Shown: positions 1-5,829 of the stretch, piece after piece
Position numbering within the stretch: the first letter of the stretch is position 1
Layout: each line of letters begins with the position of its first letter
Origin: Anaerolineae bacterium
GTDB taxonomy: Bacteria > Chloroflexota > Anaerolineae > Aggregatilineales > Aggregatilineaceae
Length of the DNA stretch: 7,853 nucleotides
Reading direction: 5' to 3'
NCBI GenBank assembly: GCA_018056405.1
Contig: JAGPFT010000121.1
Span: 1-7,853 of the forward strand
Made by a program: the position numbers and the translations under genes
Notes under the pieces: generated by a model
Databases searched by the model: none
What the model saw: only the letters and a program-made list of their open reading frames with translations
What the model was told of the DNA's origin: nothing

Positions 1-2
1 CT

Positions 3-491
3 ACTCGCCTGGTGCTGCTGGCCATCATCCTGCTGACCGTGCCGTGCTACTGTCTTGGCGCGGTGCTGCTGGCCTATGCCCCGGCGGACACGGGCAAGAC
101 AGCCGCCCCGACCGATTCTACGTTGGGTGGCGCGACGGCCTCTCCTGGCATCCCGACTTACACGCCGTTCCTCACGGCCACGTACACACCTTACCGGCAG
201 CCGCTCCAGCCGACGCCGCCCCAGCTCTACCTGCCGACGAATACGCAGTTCGTCATACCGGCCACCTGGACGCCCCTCCCTAGCTGGACGTTCATCCCGA
301 CGATCACCCCTGCGCCCACGCTGACGGTGCCGCCGTCGCCTACGGTGCCTCCCACCGCCGCGCCGACCATTGCGCCGCTGCCTACTGCCACAGCGGTGCC
401 GACTGACGTTCCGCCGCCGCCGACTGATGTGCCCCCGGCGACGGAAGCGCCGCCGCCTACGCCTACCCAGGAAAGCCTGGAAGGGAACTGA
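3..491 (+). CDS. Membrane-anchored Pro/Thr-rich protein, 5' end outside the window
   Basis: The frame is open to the left edge, so the true start probably lies upstream; the first possible in-window start is GTG at 12. What is visible begins with a hydrophobic stretch of about 25 residues (LVLLAIILLTVPCYCLGAVLL). This fits a signal anchor or single transmembrane helix. After it come about 130 residues dominated by Pro, Thr, Ala and Val, with many TP, PTP and TxPP units and no recognisable fold. Such tails are usually disordered, extracytoplasmic and sometimes glycosylated, and are common in Chloroflexota surface proteins (family knowledge). The gene ends 37 bases before the first peptidase on the same strand, so the two may share a transcript. 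I do not recognise a specific family, and an upstream domain could lie outside the window. The reading frame is secure; the function is unknown. Confidence 0.7.
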   Translation, partial: TRLVLLAIILLTVPCYCLGAVLLAYAPADTGKTAAPTDSTLGGATASPGIPTYTPFLTATYTPYRQPLQPTPPQLYLPTNTQFVIPATWTPLPSWTFIPTITPAPTLTVPPSPTVPPTAAPTIAPLPTATAVPTDVPPPPTDVPPATEAPPPTPTQESLEGN

Positions 492-528
492 TGCGCCCGA
501 TCACGCCACGATAGGATTAGACGAGCCG

Positions 529-1608
529 ATGCCACTAGACCTCCAGGAGCATTTGCGGACACTGTGCGCCGCGCCAGCGCCCTCCGGTCACGAGGGGCCA
601 GTCCGCGCTGTGATTCATGACGCCTGGGCCGGGCGCGCCGACGAGTTGCGCACCGACGCCCTCGGCAACCTGATCGCCGTCAAGCGGGGCAGCGGGCCGG
701 AGCCGCGCCGCTCGATCATGCTCTGCGCGCACATGGACGAGATTGGCCTGATCGTCGCTGAAGTGCGCGAAGGCTTCATCCGTACCGCGCCCCTGGGCGG
801 CATTGATTACCGCGCCCTGCTCGCGCAGCCTGTGCTGGTGCATGGCCGCCGCACGCTCAAGGGGCTGTTCGGCGCGGCACCGCCGCACATGGCGCGCAGC
901 CGCGACAAATTCCCCGCCCCTGATGATCTCTGGGTGGATGTGGGCCTGCCCGCTGCTGAAGTCAGTGCGCTGGTGCGCGTGGGCGACATCATCACCCTAG
1001 ACGCGCCCGCCGTCCCGCTCAAGGGCGATCATCTGGCCGCCAAGTCACTCGACAACCGCCTGGCCGTCGCCGTGGTGACGCTCTGCCTGGACGAGTTAAC
1101 TCGCCGCGATCACGCCTGGGACGTGGTAGGCGTGGCGGCGGTACAGGAGGAGGTCGGCAGCTACGGCGCGCTGGCCGCTGCTTACCAGATCGCGCCGGAC
1201 ATCGCCGTTGCCATTGACGGTTCGTATGGTGTTCAGAAGGGCGTCGGCGACGACGAGGGCTTCCCGCTGGGCGATGGCCCGACCATTGGCCGAGGCCCCA
1301 ACTTTCACCCGCTGCTGGTCCAGGCCCTGCACGCCGCCGCCGAGGAATTGGAGATCGAGGTGCAGATCGAACCGACCCCCGGTCACAGCGGCACCGACGC
1401 CTGGCACATTCAGGTCAGCCGCGAGGGTATTCCCACCGGGCTGATCGGCGTCCCCATGCGCAACATGCACACGCCGGCCGAGGTGGTCAACCTGCGCGAC
1501 GTGACGCGCGCCGGGCGGCTGCTGGCGGCCTTCATCGCCGGGCTGACGCCCGACTTCCTGGACTCTCTCGCCTGGCCCGAAACCACCCCCAAGGAGCGTG
1601 ACGCATGA
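529..1608 (+). CDS. M42-family metallo-aminopeptidase, paralogue 1
   Basis: A 359-residue cytosolic peptidase of the M42 family (TET / glutamyl aminopeptidase / FrvX-like). The family has a two-metal centre, removes N-terminal residues from peptides, and usually forms large hollow dodecamers. The expected ligands are all visible: H68 and D70 in AHMDEIG, D175 in KSLDNR, the catalytic pair E207-E208 in VQEEVG, D230 in VAIDGSYG, and H314 in MRNMHTP. The peptidase fold is split, as usual, by an inserted beta-rich domain at roughly 75-165. I chose ATG 529 because homology to paralogues 2 and 3 begins there. The open frame reaches back to 370, but that extension is an Arg-rich shadow of the upstream gene. 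The ribosome site is weak (AGGA about 12 bases upstream). Its stop overlaps the start of paralogue 2. The C-terminal tail after H314 runs about 20 residues longer than in paralogue 3. Substrate preference cannot be told from sequence. Confidence 0.9.
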   Translation: MPLDLQEHLRTLCAAPAPSGHEGPVRAVIHDAWAGRADELRTDALGNLIAVKRGSGPEPRRSIMLCAHMDEIGLIVAEVREGFIRTAPLGGIDYRALLAQPVLVHGRRTLKGLFGAAPPHMARSRDKFPAPDDLWVDVGLPAAEVSALVRVGDIITLDAPAVPLKGDHLAAKSLDNRLAVAVVTLCLDELTRRDHAWDVVGVAAVQEEVGSYGALAAAYQIAPDIAVAIDGSYGVQKGVGDDEGFPLGDGPTIGRGPNFHPLLVQALHAAAEELEIEVQIEPTPGHSGTDAWHIQVSREGIPTGLIGVPMRNMHTPAEVVNLRDVTRAGRLLAAFIAGLTPDFLDSLAWPETTPKERDA

Positions 1609-2642
1609 GCGACGTGCTGCGCGAGCTATCCGAGGCGGTTGGCATCTCCGGGGACGAGGGCGAAGTCCGCGCACTGGTGCTCAAGCACCTTCAGGGTCAC
1701 GTCGAGGACGTGCACGTTGACGCGCTGGGTAGCGTGCTCGCCGTCAAGCGCGGCACCGGCGCGGTCAAGCTGCGCGTCATGGCCGCCGCGCACATGGACG
1801 AAGTGGGCATGATGGTCATGGGCTTTGACTCCGACGGGACGCTCCGTTTCAGCGCGGTCGGCGGGCTGGACGCGCGCATCCTGCCGGGAACGCGCGTGCT
1901 CGTTGGCCCAGACAAGATTCCGGGCGTGATCGGCTGGCCGCCGCTGCACCTCAACAAGAGCCAGGACACCGTGCCCATTGGCCAACTGCGCATTGACATC
2001 GGCCTGACCAGCCGCGAAGCCGCCCAGAAGGTCCTCAAGCCCGGCGATTCCATCGCCTTCGCCAGCCAGTTTGAGACGCTGGGGCCGACGGTGCGCGGCA
2101 AGGCGCTCGACGACCGCGCCGGCTGCGCCTCGCTGATACATTTGGTGCAGGGCGAGCCGTTCCCCTTCGACCTGCACGTGGCTTTCACCGTGCAGGAGGA
2201 AGTTGGCTTGCGTGGGGCGCGAGCCGCCGCCGGGCGCATCCGGCCCGACGTGGCCTTCGTGCTGGAGACGACCGCCTGCCACGACCTGCCGCAAGACCCC
2301 GACGAGCCGGATCAGACGACGATTACCCGGCTGGGCGGCGGCCCGGCGATCACGGTAATAGATCGCTCGATGGTCAGCGACCCGCGCCTGGTGCGCCACC
2401 TGGTGCGCGCCGCCGACGCGGCCGGCATCCCCCACCAGTTCCGCTCGCCGCAGCACGCCGGCGGCACCGATGCGGGGGCCATTCATCGGACGGGGACGGG
2501 CGTGCCGAGCGTGGTCGTGGCCAACCCCTGTCGTTACATTCACGGACCGTACGCGATCATGAACATGGCTGACTGGGAGAACCAGGCAGCCCTGCTGCGC
2601 GCGGCGTGGCTGACTCTGACGCCATCTGTTCTCGAAAGGTGA
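1605..2642 (+). CDS. M42-family metallo-aminopeptidase, paralogue 2
   Basis: A 345-residue M42 peptidase whose ATG overlaps the stop of paralogue 1 (ATGA). It has a good ribosome site, AAGGAG at 1591-1596, 8 bases before the start, so translational coupling is likely. Metal and catalytic residues are H63 and D65 (AHMDEVG), D169 (KALDDR), E198-E199 (VQEEVG), E221 (VLETTACHD) and H313 (YIHGP). Position 221 is Glu where the other two paralogues have Asp; the family accepts either, but a change at this ligand may go with a different metal or substrate preference (inference). The C-terminus also departs from the usual HTPxE motif, reading YIHGPYAIMN, and the sequence between 225 and 245 is charged and unlike its neighbours. 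It is the most divergent of the three but looks fully functional. Whether it assembles alone or with its neighbours cannot be seen. Confidence 0.9.
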   Translation: MSDVLRELSEAVGISGDEGEVRALVLKHLQGHVEDVHVDALGSVLAVKRGTGAVKLRVMAAAHMDEVGMMVMGFDSDGTLRFSAVGGLDARILPGTRVLVGPDKIPGVIGWPPLHLNKSQDTVPIGQLRIDIGLTSREAAQKVLKPGDSIAFASQFETLGPTVRGKALDDRAGCASLIHLVQGEPFPFDLHVAFTVQEEVGLRGARAAAGRIRPDVAFVLETTACHDLPQDPDEPDQTTITRLGGGPAITVIDRSMVSDPRLVRHLVRAADAAGIPHQFRSPQHAGGTDAGAIHRTGTGVPSVVVANPCRYIHGPYAIMNMADWENQAALLRAAWLTLTPSVLER

Positions 2643-2649
2643 TAACTTC

Positions 2650-3645
2650 GTGGACGCATTGATCAAAACACTCGCCGAAGCCTGGGGGCCGCCCGGCTAT
2701 GAGCACCACATCCGCGACCTGATCCGCGCCGAAGTCGCCGACGCCGCCGATGAGATCGCCGTAGACGCGCTCGGCAACCTGATCTGCCGCGTGGGGACCG
2801 GCCCCCGGCGCGTGCTGGTCGCCGCGCACATGGACGAGATTGGCCTGATCGTCAGCCACATAGACCGGCAGGGTTACGCGCGCTTTGCCAACATCGGGGC
2901 GCTCTTCCCGGCGACGCTGCTGGGCGCGCGCGTGCGCTTCGAGAACGGGGCCATTGGCACGATTGGCGTCGAGCACCAGTTCAGCAAGCGCCGCGATCTG
3001 CCCGACCTGACCGGATTCTACATTGACCTCAGCACCGGCACGGACAGCAACGCGCCCGTCGGCGTGGGCGACCCCGCCGCCTTCGTGGGCGAGGTCTTTC
3101 GGCGCGGCGAGCGCATCATCGGCAAGAGTCTCGATAACCGGCTGGGCTGCGCCGTGCAGATCGAGGCGCTGCGCCGCGTCAAGCAGACCGGCACGCCGCA
3201 CAGCGTCTATTTCGTCTTCAGCGTGCAGGAGGAAGTGGGCGCGCGCGGGGCAGGGCCGGCGGCCTACGGCGTGGAGCCGCACCTGGCGCTTGCCGTGGAC
3301 GTGACCCCCTGCGGCGACCAGCCACATGGCAAGGAGAAGGGACTTCGGCTGGGCGGCGGCGTGGCGATCAAGCTGCGCGACGAGGGGCTGATCGTGCCGC
3401 CGGCGGTGCGCGACCTGCTCATCACGCGCGCCGAGGAAGCGGGCATCCCCTATCAGCTCGAGGTGCTGACCGTCGGTGGCACTGATGGGCGCACGATTCA
3501 GGCGGCGCGGGCGGGCGTCCCCACCGGGGCGATCTCGCTGCCGCTGCGCTACGTGCACACGCCCAGCGAGACGGCGGACATCGGCGACGTGCGCGCGGCG
3601 GTGGACTTGCTGGCGGCGGCCCTGGTGGGGGAGGTTGCGCTATAA
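2650..3645 (+). CDS. M42-family metallo-aminopeptidase, paralogue 3
   Basis: A 331-residue M42 peptidase starting at GTG 2650, 7 bases after the stop of paralogue 2. It is preceded by an AAAGG ribosome site at 2635-2639 that overlaps the end of the previous gene. The ligand set is complete: H60 and D62 (AHMDEIG), D162 (KSLDNR), E194-E195 (VQEEVG), D217 (AVDVTPCGD) and H303 (YVHTPSE). Its closing motif ADIGDVRAAVDLL is typical of the family, so the C-terminus is native in form. The last 72 coding bases including the stop recur at 5687-5758 beyond the restriction-modification genes, so the cassette sits at the 3' end of this gene. The TAA stop lies within a TATAAT hexamer. The gene seems undamaged by the insertion. 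Confidence 0.9.
   Translation: MDALIKTLAEAWGPPGYEHHIRDLIRAEVADAADEIAVDALGNLICRVGTGPRRVLVAAHMDEIGLIVSHIDRQGYARFANIGALFPATLLGARVRFENGAIGTIGVEHQFSKRRDLPDLTGFYIDLSTGTDSNAPVGVGDPAAFVGEVFRRGERIIGKSLDNRLGCAVQIEALRRVKQTGTPHSVYFVFSVQEEVGARGAGPAAYGVEPHLALAVDVTPCGDQPHGKEKGLRLGGGVAIKLRDEGLIVPPAVRDLLITRAEEAGIPYQLEVLTVGGTDGRTIQAARAGVPTGAISLPLRYVHTPSETADIGDVRAAVDLLAAALVGEVAL
3592..3635 (+). repeat. Left copy of 44-bp perfect direct repeat flanking the restriction-modification genes
   Basis: This stretch encodes residues RAAVDLLAAALVGEV near the C-terminus of M42 paralogue 3. It is identical base for base to 5705-5748, 2,113 bases downstream. Weaker similarity extends left to 3574 (mismatches at 3580, 3582, 3590 and 3591) and right to 3645 (mismatches at 3636, 3640, 3642 and 3645). 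Confidence 0.93.
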
Positions 3646-3646
3646 T
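3641..3646 (+). promoter_or_regulatory. Candidate -10 element (TATAAT) for the methyltransferase gene
   Basis: A perfect TATAAT overlaps the TAA stop of M42 paralogue 3 and lies 31 bases before the methyltransferase ATG. That would give an RNA start near 3653 and a leader of about 25 bases. No good -35 hexamer sits 16-18 bases upstream, because that part is GC-rich coding sequence, and there is no TGn extension. The matching position in the downstream remnant (5754-5759) reads TCTAGA, so the hexamer belongs to the insertion side of the junction. Confidence 0.4.
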
Positions 3647-3667
3647 ACCTGAAATCCGTTGAGTCCC

Positions 3668-3671
3668 GGAG
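3668..3671 (+). promoter_or_regulatory. Ribosome binding site deciding the methyltransferase start
   Basis: GGAG lies 6 bases before ATG 3678. The upstream in-frame TTG at 3672 would directly abut this site, which is too close, so ATG 3678 is the better start. Confidence 0.6.
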
Positions 3672-3677
3672 TTGGGT

Positions 3678-4757
3678 ATGGTGCCGCCTGTTCAGCAATC
3701 GTTGTTCGCAACCCGACAGGCCAGGCGATATAACGTCCCATTCCCCTCTACCCGCTATCAGGGGAGCAAACTCAAGCTGACGGAGTGGATATGGGCGAAC
3801 GTTGAGGACCTGGAGTTCGATACTGTCCTGGATTTGTTTGGCGGGACAGGCTGTGTCAGCCACTTATTCAAAACGGCTGGTAAGCGCGTCATCTACAACG
3901 ATATTCTGCTGTTCAATTGGACTATCGGCCTGGCCCTAATCGAAAACAGGGATGTGTGCTTAGCGCCAGCGGACATCGAACTGGTCCTTGAGCGACATCC
4001 CGGCATCAACTACCCCGATTTCATCCAGCGAACGTTCAGCGGCATCTACTTTACTGACAGCGAGAACGCCTGGCTAGATCGCGTTGTTTACAACATAGAT
4101 CATTTGTTGACCGATCCGTTCAAGCAGGCTTTGGCGCGCTTTGCGGTGTATCAGGCGTGTATCGTCAAGCGTCCCTACAACCTCTTTCATCGCGCCAACC
4201 TATACATGCGCCAGGCCAGAGTCCAGCGATCCTTTGGCAATAAAACGACATGGGATACACCTTTTGAAGTCCATTTTCGCGCTTTTGCCACCGAAGCCAA
4301 CGCAGCCGTGTTTGACAACGCGCGCAGCAATCGGGCTATTTGTGGCGATGCGCTCGAAGCACCTGTTGACGTGGATCTGGTTTATATTGACCCGCCCTAT
4401 GTGAACCACAGAGGCGTAGGGGTGGACTATCTAGACTTTTACCATTTTCTCGAAGGGCTTACGAGGTATGATGAGTGGCAACAGCGCATTGACTACAGCA
4501 CCAAGCACCGGCGGTTGCAGCGTTTGGAGTCACCCTGGACCAGACCCGGCACCATCCTGGCGGCTTTTGAGGCAGTGATTGCCCGTTATCGCAAGAGCAT
4601 TCTGGTTGTCTCCTATCGCAACGATGGCATACCATCCCAAGATGCGCTCATAGAGGTGCTCAAGCGATACAAGAGCAATGTCTTTGAGGCCAATAAGCGC
4701 CAGAAGTACGTCTTGTCTAAACGCGATTCAGCTGAGCTACTCCTCATTGCACTGTAG
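3678..4757 (+). CDS. D12-class DNA adenine-N6 methyltransferase of a type II restriction-modification system
   Basis: A 359-residue enzyme that should transfer a methyl group from S-adenosylmethionine to adenine N6 within the target of the endonuclease encoded next to it, protecting the host DNA. Visible motifs, in the order typical of the Dam-like D12 (alpha) class, are TRYQGSK at 25-31 (motif X), VLDLFGGTG at 50-58 (motif I, cofactor binding), ND at 74-75 (acidic loop after strand 2), and VYIDPPY at 235-241 (motif IV, catalytic DPPY). The region between, about 90-230, would contain the target recognition part. The C-terminal part has SILVVSYRNDG at about 307-317, fitting a late strand of the fold. 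The endonuclease gene follows 24 bases later on the same strand. From memory M.EcoRV has PFMGTG at motif I, so this may be a different D12 branch. The adenine class is secure; the target is inferred only from the partner. Confidence 0.9.
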   Translation: MVPPVQQSLFATRQARRYNVPFPSTRYQGSKLKLTEWIWANVEDLEFDTVLDLFGGTGCVSHLFKTAGKRVIYNDILLFNWTIGLALIENRDVCLAPADIELVLERHPGINYPDFIQRTFSGIYFTDSENAWLDRVVYNIDHLLTDPFKQALARFAVYQACIVKRPYNLFHRANLYMRQARVQRSFGNKTTWDTPFEVHFRAFATEANAAVFDNARSNRAICGDALEAPVDVDLVYIDPPYVNHRGVGVDYLDFYHFLEGLTRYDEWQQRIDYSTKHRRLQRLESPWTRPGTILAAFEAVIARYRKSILVVSYRNDGIPSQDALIEVLKRYKSNVFEANKRQKYVLSKRDSAELLLIAL

Positions 4758-4781
4758 CTGCACTGTGGTGAGCCGAAGCAG

Positions 4782-5654
4782 ATGACTTCTCAAGATGCGT
4801 TCCGCGACTCCTTGGTCTCCTACTTTGGCAGGTTGCGCGAGCGGGTGACCACAGAGACGGGGGATTGGACGGTAAAGGGATTCATTGACGTTTACCAGCG
4901 CATCTACACGATCACGCTGGACACCAAAGTGCTCTCTAAAGCACTTGAGTTGTTGATGTTTCCAGTGTTGGTCGAGTTTGCTCAGGCAAACGGCTACCAG
5001 ATGGTGTTGGCCCGCCAACAAAACCAATATCCCGACATCAGTTGGCTAGCTCCCGATGGCACCAGATATGCGCTAGACATCAAGTCCACATATCGTAGAG
5101 TGGTGGATCGCCAGGGGAGATCCAAGGTCAACGGGATGACGTTAGGGACGTACACAGGTTACTTCAGGGCGCGAGAAAGCGCCTCAATCACCACCTTTCC
5201 CTACCAGGACTATGCCAAGCATTATGTGCTCGGCGTAATCTACACTCAGATCAAGGGCATTGACGAGCGGCGTGTCTATGACATTGGCCAACTGGCAGAC
5301 ATTCCTGCGGTTGCCAGAGACTTCGACTTCTTCCTGCACGAGAAATATCGCATCGCGGCGGATCGCCCAGGGAGCGGAAACACCCGCAACATTGGCTCCA
5401 CTGTGTTCGAGGAGCGGTTGATCAACGGGACAGGGGTTTTTGCTTCATTGGGCGTCGAAGTATTCGATGATTATTGGATGAACTATCGCACCATGGCCGA
5501 TGCACGTGCAGAAGGGATGGAGTATCCACCCTACCGCAACTTGCACGAGTACAAACGCTACAAACAGCAAGGTTCCGCTATTCTCGCCGTTGCAGACGAC
5601 CAACTCGAATCCGAGGTGGACGAGGCAGACGAACCATCCGAGGATGAGGCATAG
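4782..5654 (+). CDS. EcoRV-family type II restriction endonuclease
   Basis: A 290-residue homologue of EcoRV (245 residues), a homodimeric Mg-dependent enzyme that cuts GATATC to blunt ends. Matches recalled from EcoRV run nearly end to end. DTKVLS at 47-52 is followed by E56 (EcoRV E45). RQQNQYPD at 78-85 covers the Q-loop and D85 (EcoRV D74). LDIKSTY at 98-104 gives D99 and K101 (EcoRV D90 and K92). LGTYTGYFR at 121-129 and YQDYAKHYVLGVIYT at 141-155 also match. GSGNTRNIGS at 197-206 matches the major-groove recognition loop (EcoRV GSGNTTNIGS). The C-terminus reads DDYWMNYRTMADAR and YRNLHEY. All catalytic residues and the recognition loop are kept, so activity and GATATC specificity are predicted. 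Extra features are about 10 more residues at the N-terminus and an acidic tail from about 265 to 290, which EcoRV lacks. The start has only a weak ribosome site (GAAG), which may keep expression below that of the methyltransferase. Confidence 0.95.
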   Translation: MTSQDAFRDSLVSYFGRLRERVTTETGDWTVKGFIDVYQRIYTITLDTKVLSKALELLMFPVLVEFAQANGYQMVLARQQNQYPDISWLAPDGTRYALDIKSTYRRVVDRQGRSKVNGMTLGTYTGYFRARESASITTFPYQDYAKHYVLGVIYTQIKGIDERRVYDIGQLADIPAVARDFDFFLHEKYRIAADRPGSGNTRNIGSTVFEERLINGTGVFASLGVEVFDDYWMNYRTMADARAEGMEYPPYRNLHEYKRYKQQGSAILAVADDQLESEVDEADEPSEDEA

Positions 5655-5686
5655 GTTCGGCCAGCGCCCCCCACATATCGAAATCT

Positions 5687-5758
5687 GCGGACGTGGGCGA
5701 CGGACGCGCGGCGGTGGACTTGCTGGCGGCGGCCCTGGTGGGGGAGGTGGCGATCTAG
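5687..5758 (+). pseudogene. Stranded 3' remnant of an M42 peptidase gene
   Basis: Read in frame, this gives the last 23 residues of an M42 peptidase and a TAG stop: ADVGDGRAAVDLLAAALV followed by GEVAI. The intact gene ends ADIGDVRAAVDLLAAALV then GEVAL and TAA. Similarity begins abruptly at 5687, and nothing peptidase-like precedes it, so it is a fragment and not a gene. The loss of the conserved Val in GDV (here GDG) fits drift without selection. It could be the original end of paralogue 3 cut off by the insertion, or the end of a different allele. A fourth tandem paralogue is less likely, since the core is identical at the DNA level. Confidence 0.8.
5705..5748 (+). repeat. Right copy of 44-bp perfect direct repeat
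   Basis: Identical to 3592-3635. It lies 50 bases after the endonuclease stop and forms the core of the peptidase remnant. The two copies mark the ends of the proposed restriction-modification insertion. Confidence 0.93.
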
Positions 5759-5789
5759 ACGCGGGCGCTGGTGTGATCAGGGGACAACA

Positions 5790-5821
5790 GACTTCCGAAG
5801 TCTCCGCAGACTTCGGAAGTC
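5790..5821. terminator. Hairpin between convergent restriction-modification and toxin-antitoxin genes
   Basis: A perfect 14-bp inverted repeat (5790-5803 and 5808-5821) with a 4-base CCGC loop. It lies 8 bases past the toxin stop on the minus strand and 135 bases past the endonuclease stop. Each arm is itself a near-perfect palindrome (ACTTC-C-GAAGT). On the minus strand it is followed by TGTTGT, a poor U-tract; on the plus strand there is none. It may serve as a terminator, mainly for the minus-strand operon, or be a dispersed REP-like element. Confidence 0.5.
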
Positions 5822-5829
5822 CGTGATCT

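Larger units (their letters stand above)
3636..5748 (+). mobile_element. Putative restriction-modification insertion unit bounded by direct repeats
   Basis: The segment from the end of the left repeat through the right repeat is 2,113 bases. It carries only the methyltransferase and endonuclease genes plus short flanks. Three observations suggest it was acquired: the direct repeat of host coding sequence at both ends; a drop in GC, by hand count 29/60 at 4081-4140 against 37/60 at 3181-3240; and functions unrelated to the neighbours. No transposase, integrase or terminal inverted repeat is visible. Restriction-modification genes are known to insert with long target duplications (established concept), and this fits that pattern. 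A tandem duplication or recombination between alleles could leave a similar picture. Confidence 0.65.

Noticed and set aside
370..528. N-terminal extension of M42 paralogue 1
   Set aside because: It overlaps the upstream gene and encodes an Arg-rich stretch with no family counterpart; homology starts at ATG 529.
227..562. Minus-strand Gly/Val-rich frame opposite the Pro/Thr-rich gene
   Set aside because: It is the antisense of CCG/ACG-type Pro and Thr codons, which gives Gly and Val repeats mechanically.
1626..3558. Long minus-strand open frames (1626-2666 and 2557-3558) opposite the M42 genes
   Set aside because: They lie antisense to two genes with complete catalytic motifs. Their translations are Arg/Ala/Gly/His-rich with no recognisable motif, as expected for high-GC shadow frames.
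3646..3677. Controller (C) protein gene or C-box for the restriction-modification system
   Set aside because: The space before the methyltransferase is too short for a C gene and contains no clear inverted-repeat box; no small helix-turn-helix frame lies in the cassette.
3592..5748. Insertion sequence or integrase-mediated island
   Set aside because: No transposase, recombinase or terminal inverted repeats can be found between the repeats; only the two restriction-modification genes are present.
5500..5826. Plus-strand frame running from the endonuclease gene through the remnant
   Set aside because: It is out of frame with both the endonuclease and the peptidase remnant, and its Gly-rich end comes from the GC-rich repeat.
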